Shown: piece after piece, positions 36,059 through 47,917 of the stretch | Position numbering within the stretch: the stretch's first letter is position 1 | Layout of the letters: every line of letters begins with the position of its first letter | From: Hedera helix | Taxonomy: Eukaryota > Streptophyta > Magnoliopsida > Apiales > Araliaceae | NCBI GenBank assembly: GCA_947179155.2 | Contig: OX359270.1 | Coordinates: forward strand, 5,964,077-6,028,076 | Length of the DNA stretch: 64,000 bases | Direction of reading: 5' to 3' | Position numbers and translations under genes: made by a program | The notes under the pieces: generated by a model | Told to the model about the DNA's origin: nothing | Seen by the model: the letters and a program-made list of their open reading frames with translations, nothing else | The model's database searches: none

Positions 36059-37631
36059 TTATAACTTTTTAAACAACTCTAAAAATTTTGAAAACTGCTT
36101 ATCAAGTTTATGCTTTTGAAAACGTTGTGGAAAAGGCACAGGTGGTGTGTTAAAATTTTGCTTATCCCCTTTTGAACTTTCAATTGGTTCTTCACCTGTC
36201 TTCTTTTCTGGATCCTCGATTTTGCTATCTCTTCCATCAATCTTTTGTGCCTTTTTTGGAATTTCTTTATCAATCTCATGGATCTCTTTACCGCTGTGAA
36301 GTGTAACAGCCTTACAATGCTCTTTACCTTCCCTCTTTGGATTGATTTCCGTATCACTCAGTAAAGCCCCTTGAGGACGATTATTGATCGGGCTAGCCAA
36401 TTGTCCCATCTATTTCTCAAGGTTGTGAATTGTTACGTCTTGGTTGTTCATCCTTATTTCATTCTGTGCTATGTATTTAGTAAAAAGTTCCTCCAAATTA
36501 GTTTTCTTCTTTTGCGGCTATGGAGGTTGATTCTAGAATCCTAGTGGGTACACTTGTCTTAGAGCAGGATGTTAGGCTTGATTATTGCTCCATGAGAAAT
36601 TAGGATAGTTCCTCAGCCCAGGATGATACTGATTCAGAATATTGTTATTTTGTTGTCTGTTAAAGTTACCCACATATTGTACCAACTCTGAACTGATAGT
36701 ACATTGGTCACTTGGGAGATTTCCAACACACAACTCGTAGATCACTGACATATTTTGAATATTTTACACCCCAAGAGTGTCAAGTCTCTTTGTAAGAGTC
36801 GTCATATGTGCAACCAATGCAGTAACTACATCAAGTTCAATTATCCTTGCCGCTTTTGGTTGTATCATCCAAGCAGAAGGCCATTGATAATTATTCGCAA
36901 CCATCGTCTCTAACAACTCATAAGCATCATAAAAGTTTTTTCCCATTAGAGCACCACCTGCAGCAGCATTAATACTGGTCCTTTTAGAACTGAATAGCCC
37001 ATTATAAAAAGTATGAACCTGTAGCTACTTGGGTATCCCATGATGCGGACATCTTCACAATAAATCTTTGAAGCGCTCCCATGCTTCATATAGAGACTCT
37101 AAATCATGCTAGGTGAAATAAGTGATATTATTCCTCATTTTAGCAGTTTTGGCTGACGAAAATTTTTTTGCTAGGAACTTTTATGCCAAATCCATCCAAG
37201 TAGTAATGGACCCCGGTGGACGCGAGTGTAACCAATTCTTCGCCTTGTCCCTCATTGTGAATGGGAACAAGCGAAGCCTGATAATGTCATCCATGACTCC
37301 AATATATTTCAACATATCACAAATCTCCAAGAAACTAACCAAGTGATCATTCAGGTCGTTATTGCGCAATCCTTTATACTATACGGAGTTCTGAATCATC
37401 TGTATAGTGCCAGGAATGATCTCAAAATTGTGAGCCTAAATCGTTGGCCTGTGAATACTTGACTGAATCTCCGTAACTTGGGGCATAGCAAAATCCCTCA
37501 ACGTCTTTCGATCCTCGTCTTCCATTACCTCTTGATTTTGTGTTTCTTGTCAAAACTTTCGTAGTGTTTGGAACTTTCTCATTTTTTTGTTCGTACGGTA
37601 GTAGTTCCAAACCTTTAGATCGAGTTTGCAT
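36059..37631 (-). pseudogene. Gypsy gag (broken)
   Basis: Starts at MQTRSKGLELLPYEQKNEK (37631) on the minus strand. The retrotransposon gag domain shows RLRLFPFTMRDKAKNWLHSR (37181-37369). Then DAYELLETMVANNYQWPSA (36764-36946), and NFNRQQNN and NYPNFSWSNN around 36590-36680, characteristic of Athila-like gag. A Lys/Glu-rich tail follows (36059-36409). Stops and shifts interrupt it. The start codon lies about 105 bp downstream of the primer-binding site. Confidence 0.75.
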
Positions 37632-37736
37632 ACAAAATCAAGATCACCTGAAAAGAAAAGAAAAATAGAAAAATGTTTAAATTAAGTTTAATTTTATTGT
37701 AAATAATATTGATAAATTATTAAAATAACTCCCCGG

Positions 37737-37754
37737 CCGGCAACGGTGCCAAAA
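37737..37754 (-). other. Primer-binding site of the gypsy element
   Basis: On the minus strand TTTTGGCACCGTTGCCGG follows the 5' LTR end by two bases. TGGCxCCGTTGCCGGGG is the usual Athila/Tat-type primer site, usually ascribed to tRNA-Asp. Confidence 0.75.
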
Positions 37755-37756
37755 CT

Positions 37757-39074
37757 TGTTGCATAATTTTTCACATAACAATTCACACGCAAGTATAAAT
37801 GATTGACTAGTAATAAATAGCAAACAAGGTATCGTTCCCGCGAAGAATTACTTTTAAAAATTACCAACTACTAATATTATATCAAATCAATCTTATTTAA
37901 ACTAAGGATTTAAATTATCAAACTAAAAATACATAATTAAAACTAACAACTAAAATTATTAACCAATGATTAAAATACAAATTAAGACAGCTTAAGATTA
38001 CAAATTTCTCTAATGTTTCATTCAAACCATTTCACTCACTTTTTAATTAATTAATTAAACTGAATCGTTAATCGAGAATTCATTAGTATTTATACACCTC
38101 TTCCGATGGTCATATAAACAAATCCTTCAAATCTATCACTACAGGAATATAATTAAAAAGGAACACCATACCTAAATAAACCAATATATTCCTATGTAAA
38201 ATATATTAAACAAGAATTTTAAGATCAGATTCTCGTATTGGTTACATAAGATATATAGGTATATTAATATCTTATACATGATTCATGTATCCCATCACAC
38301 GCAGAATACATAAACATATGCTATCATATTCAGATTTAAACTTATACTCCATCTCCCAATTTTGTATAGGTTATCCCATTAATTGTTGATCAGTCAATTA
38401 AACATTTAAACTCAAAATATGATAAACAATCCATAAATAATTAATAATAGTTAAAAAGATAATGGTTAACTTAAACTACGCACTAAGTTCCATTGCAGTC
38501 TTAATTTAAATTTAGTTCATAACGTAAAAGAAAAACAAAATCCAATTAATAACTGAAAGGATCCTAAGATTACAAAAATTAAACATTAAGAGAATAGTAT
38601 AAAAACTGTAGTAACAGCTTAATTCTCCACGCTTAAACTCTTGACCTTTGTAAATCCTTCTTGTGCTCTTCCTTTGCGTTCCTCCATAAATATGAAATTT
38701 TCTCCTTGTTTCAACACCTCAAAATAACTCTCCAAGTTGGTATTTATATGGAGTCTTCAAAATAACCTAACTATATCTTGTTGGCATCAAAATCCTACTC
38801 CAAATTTGAAAATTAAGCAAAATCTGCCTTGCTAGAAAACAGATCGACGTTGCGACGCCGTCCCCTGGCTTAATCTAGGCGTCGTGCATTGGCATCATAA
38901 TTACAATTCTTCCATTTTTTCAATTTTTAAGTCCAAAATGACCTATTTGCCCCTCCTTGCTCCTCCTTGCAACAATACATCGAAAAACAAATAAAAAGTA
39001 CCTAAAAATACTTAAAGATAGCAAAATATTAACCCTAAAAATATTCGATTCATAGGTATAAAATTCACTCATCA
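37757..39074 (-). repeat. 5' LTR of the gypsy element
   Basis: Pairs with 26235-27536. Long shared stretches include AATTCACACGCAAGTATA and TATCAAATCAATCTTATTTA. The minus-strand TATA box CATATAAATACC is at about 38741-38752, so transcription would run leftward into gag. Confidence 0.8.
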
Positions 39075-39784
39075 ACTCTAATAAAAAAAGCAGCTTTCTC
39101 GGTTTCTTATCAATGGATGCACATCCATAATACAACTAAAGTCATTGCAAATCGTATACTACACAATACTTTGCATACAATATGAAGTTTTATATGTTCA
39201 ATAAAAGCATAAGGCACGGTTATAAGAAATTCTAAAACAAGAGCATTTTAGACCGAGTGCCCATAACATTTTGTACTCATGAATGAAAATTTATACAATA
39301 AATAAAAACCAAGCACAATACTCACGATGTGGAAACTGAGCCACGAGTGGCGACGGTGGGGTGTCCGACTCCTTCTCCCTCTTTTTCTCCTCTTCTCTCT
39401 TCTTTACGTTTTCTTCTTCTCGATCTACGTCTATTGCCTTTCTCCGCTTGATGTGTGTTTTAAGTTCATTAGTGACTGCTTTCGATCGCTGAAACAGTCA
39501 GACTGATCATCATCAGTGACCGCTATCAGCGACTACATGTGGTCACTGATACAGCTACATAGTAATATTAGCAACTGATATGTGGTCGCTAATAGTGTCC
39601 CATCGTAGAAAATTTTGTCGTTAATGCCCGCGCCTATTTTTTAGGCAGCAAAATTGTACTGGCGACTGACCAACGACGGGATGTCAGTCGCTAATACTAG
39701 TACTGACTAAGTTTAATTACAGTCGCTAATAAGTATAGTAGCGACCGCTTTCAGCGGTCGCTGAAAGCCTTTTTTCTTATAATG
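39075..39784 (-). mobile_element. CACTA-type terminal region with AGCGACC array
   Basis: An AGCGACC/GGTCGCT array at 39470-39775 ends in GCCTTTTTTCTTATAATG (39784), a mutated CACTA terminus. Reading leftward, it passes a GA-rich leader (CTTCTCCCTCTTTTTCTCCT on the plus strand) and GCGACGGTGGGG, like the 5' leaders at 17270-17420 and 25680-25800. So this is the 5' end of a minus-oriented element. Its mate may be 3117 or may be lost. Confidence 0.5.
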
Positions 39785-40676
39785 TTTGAGATTGAAAATA
39801 TTTAAAACTAACTTTCAAAAAATTAATATTAATCTTATAATTTAGAACGGAGGAAATACTTAGCATGTAAACATGATGCATGCATGACAATAGTAATGCA
39901 TCGCGGAGGAAAACCTCTAGTAGAGATGTATTTCCACTTGATTACTTCGATGTTTAATCAACAAATACATTGAAATGCATGTCCTGATTAATGTACCTGA
40001 ACTTATTTGGATGATTATGCTAATTCGTTTTGGAGAGTACTTTTTTTTTTGGTCATTAGAGTATGAAATTATTCGAGATACATGATTGATGAGTATTGTG
40101 TGCACTTTAAGTTTATCGAGCTTGTACACTCTTAAGATTAATTGCTGATACATATAAGTTCCATTGAAAAAATAAAATTTAAGGGAAACGCATTATAATA
40201 ATAAATTAATGTTGGAAGGAGTACTTAATATTGAAGTGTTCCATTATTATTTGTGATTTAAATTTATTTAAAAGCGTCATTTTATTTTCTCGGTTGGTTC
40301 ATTAGTAAATATCGTATCTCGAATAAATTAAAAGGTCAACTAAGAAGATTCTCAAAATCTGAATTAATCTATTGTGTAGTATTGGCACATAGAGTTCAAG
40401 TTAAAATTAATTCAGAATTATATATAAAACATTATGTTCATTAAAGATTGTAAAGTACTTCATAAGTCTACGATACTCGACACTCTCAAATGAAAGAAGG
40501 ACAGTGAACACGTCTCAGTTACCCAAACCACTTAAAACCCTTTTTGTGGTTTTACTTTCTACACTTATTATCTTATATATGTTTCTATATATGATATTAA
40601 CTCTTTCATTATTTCATTTAATATCAACTTAAATTTAGCTAAAACTAAAGGAATTTTTCTTAAATTTGGTGGGATA
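39785..40676. other. AT-rich intergenic stretch, no gene
   Basis: Contains TTTAGAACGGAGGAAATAC (about 39841), reminiscent of a Stowaway MITE edge, but no partner end was found. No coding sequence. Confidence 0.4.
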
Positions 40677-40681
40677 GTGAA

Positions 40682-43600
40682 TGTAATATTCCAAACTTCC
40701 GAGAAAGTTGTAATCCGACTTTATATGAATAAATAGAGATTAAATTACATCTTATATGTGTTATGGAATTTTCATTATTGTTTATTTTTGTGTTTCGCTT
40801 CAGGTATCCAACATTAGCCCGAAAAAGGAGAATAATTTTTTTTTTTTCAAAAAACTAAAAAGAAGATAAAACCTAAACCCTAAACCCTAGAAAAATTAAC
40901 CTAGGCCCTCGAGCGAGACGTGCATGTCGAAATGACATTCTGTTTCAAGATTTATCTTTCCCATACTTTGAAAACACATTATAGCTGATAAAAAAAATTT
41001 CTCGAAAAATGCGTCATGAATAAGACGAAATAGGAAAAAGACGAGAAAAAAATTTGCCTTTCCTATCGTCTAACCATTTTCTGAGAAATAGTAGTCTAAA
41101 AAACTATTCAACAAAAAATGTGCAACATCTTTTTGACTTTTCACTTCATAGAATATTGTTTATTCGGGACAAAACTCTGTAATATCTGACTTTTAAATCA
41201 GTAAAGATCAATTCAACCGGAATACTTAAAAATGAACTAGGTTAAAGATAAGGATTAGGAAACATAATCTAGACTTAAACCTAGTTACAAACTAATTGAA
41301 TTAGTTAACTGGTTAACTTAATTAGGTGATTAGAACTAATCTGTTTGGAATCGAATTAGGTTAAGGTAACTAGATTACCATCCAACGTAATTATCATCTA
41401 ATTAAACTAAACCTAACTAGGATTAAGGTTGATTAAACTAAAGATTAACCTAAATTACAAGTTAAACTAATTGGTGAATTAATAACCTAATTAACATAGG
41501 TTTATTGCTAATTAACCTAAACATGAACTAAGCTAGATTATCAAAAGGACTAAATTAACCTTAACCAAGCTTGATAAAAGACCATGACTACCCCTCAAAT
41601 AAATGGTTAAATGACCAACCAAACAAGCCCTAGAATTATTCATTTTGTAGGCTAAGTGGTGGACCAATCAAAACCTAACAAGTATGGATTGTGATGTCAA
41701 ATAAACATGATTATTGTAAACATTAAATGGCTTGGTGAATCATGAAGTGGCCGGCCAAAACAAGTGGCAAAGGGTGATGAATTTCATCTTAACTTAGCTT
41801 GGAAGTTTGGTAATAATGACCTTTATACCCTAGCTTTGGTTGGCCTATAAATAGCAAGCAATGTGCACTTGTTTCATCATTCATTTTCAAAGCACAAATT
41901 CAAGTATCAAAGCAATACATATATTGAGAGAGAGTTCTTATGAGTTGTTACCTTGAAAATTATAAAGAAATAGTTAAAGCTTACAAATTCAAAAGGTACA
42001 ATCTCTAGTAGTTATTATGTTCCATTTTTCTTTCGTCTTTAATTTTCAAAAGCTCAAGAACACGAGTAGTAGCCATGTACGATTGTCATTCTTCATGTTA
42101 TTCACGTGTTCTTGAGTCTTTCTTCATTTTATAGTAGTTATAATGTCAAATTTTATTTCATAGTTTTAAAGCTCAAGAACGTACGTTGTAGCCTTGTACG
42201 ATTGTCGTTCTCCATGTTCTTCGTATGTTCTTGAGTAATTATTATAAATTGTTATAACCAATTATACAAGCCGTTATAATGACCAAATTTTGTCAAATAT
42301 AAAGTGTCATAATCACTTATGTAAGTAGTTATAATACTCAAATTATTTCAAGTATGAAATCCAAAAGCTCATGAACATAAGTCGTAACCATGTACGATTT
42401 TTTGTTCTCCGCGTTCTTCATGTGTTCTTGAGCAAAAGTCATGAATCTTTCTATGAGAAGGTTTATGATTTATTATTTTTATGTTATAAAGTGTTATTGA
42501 GTCTTATAACATGATTTTTTAAAGAGTTAGAGCAAGGGGTACTATGTTTCACATGGTTAACCCTAAAAAAATTTATCAAAGCAAACTCACTGTCTGTTTT
42601 TGCCATTTTTTAAAAACTTAAAATCCGAATATGCCTTAGCAATACAAATGAAAGTTGTATATCATGAAATTCTAAGCAATTTAGACTTAAGAATCACTTT
42701 AAAATATTTTCGTATGACAAAATTATGGTAATTACCGTAAAAGAGGTTGAAGTTGAAAATTTTAGGTAACCCTCGGGTGGAAGCACCAAAAATAATGATT
42801 TTGAGTTAGCCAAGTTTCCTAAAAATTTCACTAATGAAAATAGTCTAGTTTAGTTATAAAAACACTTATAGAGAAGAAAATTTTGATAAACTAACATTCG
42901 GATACGCGTAACCCTTTATATAGGCACTTTAAACGATTACTAGGAAACCCTAATTGTCCTTTAAGGCAAGTTTTCTATCCTTAACATTTGTTTACTTGCT
43001 TTTTATGTGATTTATACATTTTGTTCAAGCAACATGTTATAAATCTTTGATATGAGAGTTATTGCTTCTTGTTTCGGCATAACTTGAAAAATGAAATGCT
43101 TATTCGTGATATATTTCGAACAATGCTTTATTTTATCAAATCAAGTTGTCTTAGGGCGATCCTAACATGTGAAGTAAACTGAGATGAACGAAAATATAGC
43201 GATGTTCATGATTAGTCCAGTGTATTGTATGTTATGCATAATATAGGATGTTGTTAGGTTGATCCCCTTTCTATATCTACTGTAAATGGTTCTAAGTCGA
43301 AAGACAAAGAACAATTCAAAGTCTAACCACCACTCAGTCTTGTTATGTTAAAATATTTTGTAATATTAATTATTGTGCTATGATTCCTTACAATCCATAT
43401 ATGTGTGAGTTCACTTATATGCTATGTGTTTAAGACTTGTTGAGTATCTTAGCTCACCTTTGTAAATAAACCTAATTTACAGACAAACCCGAGAGCTCTG
43501 GCTTAAAGAAGAAAGGAAAGAAGAAATGCGTAGACTAGTTTACTGTTTTCCTTAATTGTTCTTAACTGTAGTCATAATGACATTTTGTAATAAGAACAAG

Positions 43601-44330
43601 TTTTACACATGTAATCGAATATTATATTAATATTATCAAGTTTTATCACATTATCTTGTTATGTCTTTACTTTGATTAAACGTAGAATTGTTAAAACTTA
43701 ACATAGTATTGATAATGATCTATTTATCTGGATGAGGATCAGTAAATGACTTATGAGTATTGTACATCCGAGACAGGACTAATCGATGTTGGCTAGTCAA
43801 ATCCATCGTTAGGTTCCTCGAACCCAAGTATAACTTGTTATTGCTATTTTGAATGTTAGATAAGTAGGGTTATTGATATGATGAGATATCACTATAACTA
43901 AATATATTTCGAGTGAGGGTTTTAACTAGTTGGGTAATGTTCTGTATGGACAAATAGAATTTTGCACCGGACAAATATACAACCATTTGTCATGGATAAA
44001 GATGCAAACATTTATCACGAGTGAAGGAAGATATAAACATTCACCGTGAGATTCTCTTTTCCCAAGAGTCGTCCTAATGACCTAATGTCATGAATCTTGG
44101 AATATGTAAAGTTATAGAATATATAAATCTTAAAGATAAAATATTATGATTGAGTATTAAGTCTCTTGTATCGATTACATAGACTTGATATAAAATAATG
44201 AAAGATTTTTGAGAATTAAGATAAGAAATGTGTTTATGAATAAAGAAAATCATCTATAAATCTAATGATTTGGCATTTATAGTGAGCACCAAGTCAGCTA
44301 TAATAAGTATAGCGATTTGGGGGCGTCACA
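40682..44330 (+). mobile_element. Solo-LTR-like element, TGTGACGCCCC family
   Basis: TGTAATATTCC at 40682 to GGGGGCGTCACA at 44330, flanked by GTGAA on both sides (40677-40681 and 44331-44335), a perfect 5-bp target duplication. TG...CA ends plus 5-bp duplication fit an LTR. A plus-strand TATA box (CTATAAATAG, 41845-41854) lies about 1.16 kb in, as at a U3/R border. No gag-pol, primer site or second LTR is seen. The end resembles the start of 18317-22691 and of 59627 in reverse complement. The element stops 375 bp before the ribosomal protein start codon. Confidence 0.75.
42050..42433 (+). repeat. Three imperfect direct repeats in the LTR-like element
   Basis: Units near 42050, 42169 and 42363 share AAGCTCAAGAACRYAxGT, GTAGCCATGTACGATTGTC, and TCTTCATGTGTTCTTGAG. 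Each is about 75 bp. They lie just downstream of the TATA box, in the expected transcribed leader. Confidence 0.75.
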
Positions 44331-44579
44331 GTGAAAAATGTGAAGAAATAAATTTTTTTAAGAAAGTGAATCTTAAATTATAGAAAGAAAGCACTATGTG
44401 AAAAAAAAAATATGGAAAGAAAATTAATAAGAAAAAAAAAAGCAATTAGAGTAGATAAAAATAATTAGAGATTTAAAATGTTAAAAGGGAAAATATAAAA
44501 AATAAAGAGAAAAAATTTAGAGATTTAATATGTTAAAAATAAAAATAAAAACTCATTTGGACCCTGCGTCATTGCCACA

Positions 44580-44646
44580 GGCCCAACGGGCTTTTCCGAT
44601 TCTATATTGTTCTCATCTATTTATTAAGCCCGTAAAGAAACCCTAA
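44580..44646 (+). promoter_or_regulatory. Site II-like and telo-box elements of the ribosomal protein SA promoter
   Basis: GGCCCAACGGGC (44580-44591) contains GGCCCA, a site II-type motif, and AAACCCTAA (44638-44646) is a telo-box. This pair is well known in plant ribosomal protein gene promoters and links expression to growth. A TATA-like CTATATTGTTC lies near 44602. The leader then runs to ATG 44706. Confidence 0.65.
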
Positions 44647-44705
44647 TTGAGCTTGCCGCTAAAAGCAAAGAGAGAGCAGAGAGAAAGAGGCAGAGTTGAG
44701 CAAAA

Positions 44706-47700
44706 ATGGCGACCGGAGAGGCGAGGGCTCTGTCGACGAGAGAAGCTGACATCCGAATGATGTTGGCTGCTGAAGTTCATCTCGGTACCAAGAACTGCGA
44801 CTTCCAGATGGAGCGTTACGTTTTCAAGCGCCGAAATGATGGTCAAATTTCTTCCTGTCTATCTGGATCTAAACAATTTTGATTTGTATGTGCATTGTTT
44901 AATCAAAATTTGGATTTTTTTTAGTGGGTTTTTTGGGTTTATGCTGGTATTAAAAGATACTTGTTTTTATTTATCTATTTATGTATGTATGTATTTGCAA
45001 AATACACAGATTTGTATAATAATGTATTTCTTCGTACCCAGAAATTAGATAATTAATGGGGTGGGTCAATTTTGTATATATGGTTAGAAGTGAGTGATAG
45101 ATTTAGTGAGATTTCTCAACTTGGTCTCAGAATCACTTCTAGACTTTGGGCTTTTTTAGTCCAGTTCGTAACTTTGCATTACACTGATACAGAAGTGCTT
45201 TGTCTGGGTATAGATTAAGCTAACAATATGGTGGAGTTTAAAAGTGTAAGTGCAATCTCAGGGTTAAGTTAAAATTGGTGTTTCTCAAGGTTCTAAGGTA
45301 ACAATACAGAAGTGTATTAAGCAGTGTAGTTTTTTCGGTTAAACTGCAGGGTGAAGCTAAAGTTTGGTGTTTCTCAGTTGTTTTTGTAGTTAAAATAAAG
45401 ATGTGTATGTAGAACCCAGAAAATGTTTAAAGGTGTTCGTTGTTAGTATTTTAAGAAACAAGAACTGGTTTCTCAATAAGCAGTAATTTGTTACTCCCTA
45501 TATTCCACAAAAGAGTCCAATTTGTTAATTATTTTTTGTTTCACAAAAAGAGTTTACTTTTTAGTTATAGTAGTATAAAATGACACAATGTCCTTACTCC
45601 TCAAGTTTGTCTTCATAATTTTATTATCATGCCACACTACTAAAAATGTATCTTTTGACAAGGTCTGTTCACAAAAAGTTTCCATTTTTGCATCAAGTAT
45701 TTGAAACTTGGGCTCTGTTCTACCCCAGATTGAAGTATTAATTCTGACATTTTAAGATTTTATTTGTTACATGTGCAGGAAAAATACCACTGATGATCTC
45801 AAGCTTTAATTTATTGGACACTCTCTCTGATGATTATATATATTTATTGTTTTATGCTCAGGAATATACATAATCAACCTTGGAAAAACATGGGAAAAGC
45901 TTGAAATGGCAGCCAGGGTTATAGTTGCAATTGAGAATCCTCAGGATATTATTGTCCAATCTGCTAGGCCATATGGTCAGAGAGCAGTCTTGAAATTTGC
46001 TCAGTACACTGGTGCTCATGCAATTGCCGGGCGTCACACTCCAGGGACTTTCACTAACCAGCTTCAGACATCATTCAGCGAGCCCCGCCTCCTCATTCTC
46101 ACTGATCCCAGGACTGATCATCAGGTTTGTAATTTTCTGTTATTATGCTTTTCAAGTTGTTCATGACTGCTATTTAACTAGATACATTTAGTGCATTACT
46201 AGACTGCCTATTTGAGTTTACGTTTTCGTTGTTGTAACTTCATGAATCAGTGTTTTCTTTTTATCCTGATTTTTGTCACTTGAAAACATTATCAGCCTAT
46301 ATGTTAATTCTTTTCACTGCTTGTAACTCAGATGTTGTTCTATTCATTAATTAGTTATTGTTAATTTTTCTTCTGATCTTTGATTTGATTTGTCATTGCG
46401 AAACACTTTGCAGCCTATCAAGGAGGCAGCTCTGGGAAACATCCCCACAATTGCTTTCTGTGACACTGATTCGCCTATGCGCTACGTTGATATTGGTATC
46501 CCTTCCAATAACAAAGGAAAGCACAGCATTGGTTGCCTGTTTTGGCTGTTAGCAAGGATGGTTTTGCAGATGCGTGGCACAATTCCTCAAGGCCACAAGT
46601 GGGATGTGATGGTAAACATCTTTTATAATGGGGAAAAAACACAGTTTTACATATCATTCTTTTTGTTTTTGGTTCTTTAAAATTTCATATGACCAGTGAT
46701 GATATAGACTCTTCTGCTATGGAATTGTTTGTGAATTCTTATTTGCTAGGAAAGGAAAGGAAAAATAAAAACAATGAAACATAGGTGATTTGATGATTTA
46801 ACATTTTTTGTCCCACAAAAAAAAAAACTGATGATATAACATTGAACTTCCAATCTTCCATCATATCTAATTTTTGTATTTCAATTGCAGGTTGATTTAT
46901 TTTTCTACAGGGAGCCTGAGGAACCTAAGCAAGAGGATGATGACGCAATTGCTGCCCCTGACTACGCAGATTACTCAGCTGCTGGAATTGGTGGTATCCC
47001 TGGTGATCAGTGGTCCAGCCAAATTCCTGATAGCCAGTGGGCCCCTGAAACGGCTCCACCTTCCACTTCTGCAGTTCCTGGTGTTGGTTGGACCCCAGAT
47101 CAAGGTTTGTAGTTTTCCCCTTTTTATCTAATTATCCCTTGTTACCCTCTCCCCATTTAATAGTTCAAAACCGATTGGGGGTGAGATCCATATTCCATCA
47201 GGTAACTAAAAACTGTTAGCCAAATTTAATAGATTTGTGAAAAGGCAAAATAAACAAGTTAAGACTCGGGGTGTAATGACTAAATCACATGTCTTCCGAA
47301 TAACCTTTAAGAATTTTTCCTGTGATAACCTCGTTGACATCCTGTGATAACCTTTGCTGATACTTTTATTATGTTTATTTATGTGGTCAATAGCTTTTGT
47401 GATCCTTTTCATTATGTAAAATATATTTATATTAACAAGAAACTATTAGTAGCATGTGCATGACCTGGAAATAAACTTGGGGCTTGCAGCAAAACATATT
47501 ACATTTAATGGCTATTAAGCATTTATGTGCTTAATCTTTAAAGCTTACTTGTTATTTGTGAGGTTTGTGGTTCTTCAGGTGCTTAGTGGACTCAACTTTC
47601 TTGTCGGAGGAATATGCTTTTGTTCAGTTTGCTCTACTTTTTAGAACATACAAATATTTTGGTTCAATTGGAATTCTCTACTTTGTTAGATGAATTAATT

Positions 47701-47917
47701 GTTTGACCGTCGTCCTTTTCTTTTGACTGGCTTGTAACTTTATATATTATTATTTTTTTTGAACAAGTATAACTCATTTCTGATTAGAGTTTTTGTTATG
47801 CATCTTGTGACTTCAGTACCAGTACCGGTCGCTGATGATGGGTGGGATACTGCAGTTGCACCAGTGCCTTCAGCTGGACTTGATGTTTCTTCTATTGCAC
47901 CAACTGGCTGGCAGTAG
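44706..47917 (+). CDS. RPSA: 40S ribosomal protein SA (uS2), complete five-exon gene
   Basis: Component of the cytosolic small ribosomal subunit. Exons: 44706-44841, 45862-46124, 46414-46611, 46891-47104, 47817-47917, all with GT-AG introns. They sum to 912 nt, or 303 residues plus stop, normal for plant SA proteins. The start MATGEARALSTREADIRMML leads into HLGTKNCDFQMERYVFKRR. The uS2 core (about residues 15-205) includes IINLGKTWEKLEMAARVIVA, PYGQRAVLKFAQYTGAHAIA, FCDTDSPMRYVDIGIPSNNK and LLARMVLQMRGTIPQGHKW. From about residue 207 the tail is acidic (EEPKQEDDDA) with repeated Trp motifs (DQWSSQ, SQWAPE, DDGWD, TGWQ at the end), as in eukaryotic SA proteins. No frameshift or stop is seen. 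The start is the first ATG after the telo-box leader and matches the family N-terminus. It is the only clearly intact gene in the window. Confidence 0.97.
45490..45720. repeat. Possible truncated Stowaway-like MITE in RPSA intron 1
   Basis: TACTCCCTATATTCCACAAA at 45493 looks like a plant Stowaway/Tc1-type terminus (CTCCCT..TTCC), but no inverted partner was found. The segment also contains CCACACTACTAAAAATG. Weak call. Confidence 0.25.

Larger units (their letters stand above)
26235..39074 (-). mobile_element. Athila-like Ty3/gypsy LTR retrotransposon, decayed
   Basis: LTRs of about 1.3 kb at 26235-27536 (3' LTR) and 37757-39074 (5' LTR), about 90% alike by eye. On the minus strand each begins TGATGAGTGA and ends CAACA. 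A primer-binding site lies just inside the 5' LTR and a polypurine tract just outside the 3' LTR. The minus-strand order is gag, protease, reverse transcriptase, RNase H, integrase, which is the Ty3/gypsy order. All genes carry stops. The flanks (TTGAC and ACTCT) do not match, so no target duplication is visible. A further LTR copy and an extra ORF sit between pol and the 3' LTR. Confidence 0.85.
3117..39784. mobile_element. Possible outermost CACTA-type element enclosing the whole nest
   Basis: CACTACAACAAAAAAGG starts at 3117 and the reverse complement of the sequence ending at 39784 is CATTATAAGAAAAAAGG (14 of 17 bases). The flanking trinucleotides are TTT at 3114-3116 and TTT at 39785-39787, as expected for a 3-bp target duplication. 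Against this, TTT is common in AT-rich DNA, one terminus is CATTA rather than CACTA, and the left 190 bp lack the subterminal repeats present on the right (39470-39775). Everything between would be nested insertions. This is an inference, not a proven element. Confidence 0.3.

Noticed and set aside
26230..39079. A 5-bp target duplication for the gypsy element
   Set aside because: Flanks TTGAC and ACTCT do not match under the LTR limits I set; not claimed.
46358..46680. Alternative ORFs overlapping RPSA exons
   Set aside because: They run from introns through exon 3 in wrong phases or on the other strand; the spliced SA frame explains the coding signal.
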